This document shows positions 14,951-15,173 of a stretch of 15,173 nucleotides of DNA, in pieces (position 1 is the stretch's first letter; the number at the start of each line of letters is the position of its first letter). The stretch comes from Pseudomonadota bacterium. GTDB lineage: Bacteria; Pseudomonadota; Gammaproteobacteria; Arenicellales; Poriferihabitantaceae. The notes under the pieces were generated by a model. That model did no database searches and was not told the DNA's origin. It saw only the letters and a program-made list of their open reading frames with translations. The stretch covers positions 1 through 15,173 of the forward strand of contig JAAELZ010000079.1 in NCBI GenBank assembly GCA_024226105.1. Direction: 5' to 3'. The translations under genes and the position numbers were made by a program.

Positions 14951-15173
14951 ATGAATTTACTGGATCAGCTTTCTCTCAATCAAATCACACAATGTTTGCA
15001 GAAAAAATGCGAACAGACATACGATGTGCCATACCAGTGGCCTGAAGCAGAATGCAGGCAGGCGGGGGTATTGATCCCCTTTATTCGCAAAGACAATCAG
15101 TGGCATATCCTTTATATACGACGAGCCATATTAGAGGGAGATCATCACAGCGGGCAGGTCGCTTTCGCCGGCG
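14951..15173 (+). CDS. NUDIX hydrolase, CoA pyrophosphatase-like, 3' end cut by the window edge
   Basis: The first 74 residues are visible, from the ATG at 14951 to the window end. The sequence goes MNLLDQLSLNQITQCLQ, then AGVLIPFIRKDNQWHILYIRRA, then HHSGQVAFAG. The last phrase is the signature H-S-G-Q-[IV]-x-F-P-G-G that precedes the NUDIX box in CoA-pyrophosphatase-type proteins (Ala replaces the usual Pro). The box itself lies past the edge. Family members hydrolyse CoA or related nucleoside diphosphate compounds in the cytosol. GGAG lies only 2 bases before the ATG. The family call is good; the exact substrate is inferred. Confidence 0.78.
   Translation, partial: MNLLDQLSLNQITQCLQKKCEQTYDVPYQWPEAECRQAGVLIPFIRKDNQWHILYIRRAILEGDHHSGQVAFAG

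Overview
The window looks like part of a gammaproteobacterial chromosome, probably a denitrifier. This is inferred from protein styles (NosY-type permease, AzlC/AzlD, LysR, CHAD, HIT, CoA-type NUDIX) and compact co-directional gene pairs. I cannot assign a genus from the sequence alone. No rRNA, tRNA, CRISPR array, phage module or intact insertion sequence was seen.

Layout. 1-2054: the 3' end of nosY (ABC-2 permease for nitrous oxide reductase maturation), overlapping a gene for a secreted or lipoprotein-like SUMF1-fold protein that lacks the catalytic cysteines of formylglycine-generating enzyme. 2292-4702: three tightly packed genes, a BASS-family transporter, a UbiA-family prenyltransferase and an AlkD-type DNA glycosylase. 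4787-5185 (-): an unrecognised small membrane protein. 5375-6405: azlC-azlD, a two-gene amino acid exporter, convergent with a LysR regulator at 6629-7519. 7647-7807: a 161-bp element forming one long imperfect palindrome, probably a MITE. 7873-9271: an apparent operon of a GFA-type Cys-rich protein, a DUF1059 small protein and an SDR reductase. 9609-10676: a zinc-independent MDR (quinone oxidoreductase-like) gene, with a perfect 17-bp operator-like palindrome upstream. 10902-12263 (-): an alpha/beta hydrolase fused to a class III nucleotide cyclase, resembling mycobacterial Rv1900c. 12368-12514: the decayed N-terminus of an IS1380-type transposase beside an inverted-repeat-bounded AT-rich stretch. 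12659-13447: a stand-alone CHAD protein. 13712-14218 (-): a HIT-family protein with an altered histidine triad. 14587-14832: a two-helix membrane protein bracketed by inverted repeats. 14951-end: the start of a CoA-pyrophosphatase-like NUDIX hydrolase.

Function. The left end belongs to a nitrous oxide reductase (nos) locus whose last visible member is a SUMF1-like protein rather than the commonly found nosL. The rest is a patchwork of small metabolic, detoxification, repair and signalling units. The region from about 7500 to 14900 carries most signs of rearrangement: the MITE, the transposase remnant and several non-coding gaps of 300-400 bases. I see no clear large undescribed system. The best candidates for follow-up are the nosY-linked catalytically altered SUMF1 protein with its four-repeat N-terminal region, the concentric palindromic element, and the hydrolase-cyclase fusion.
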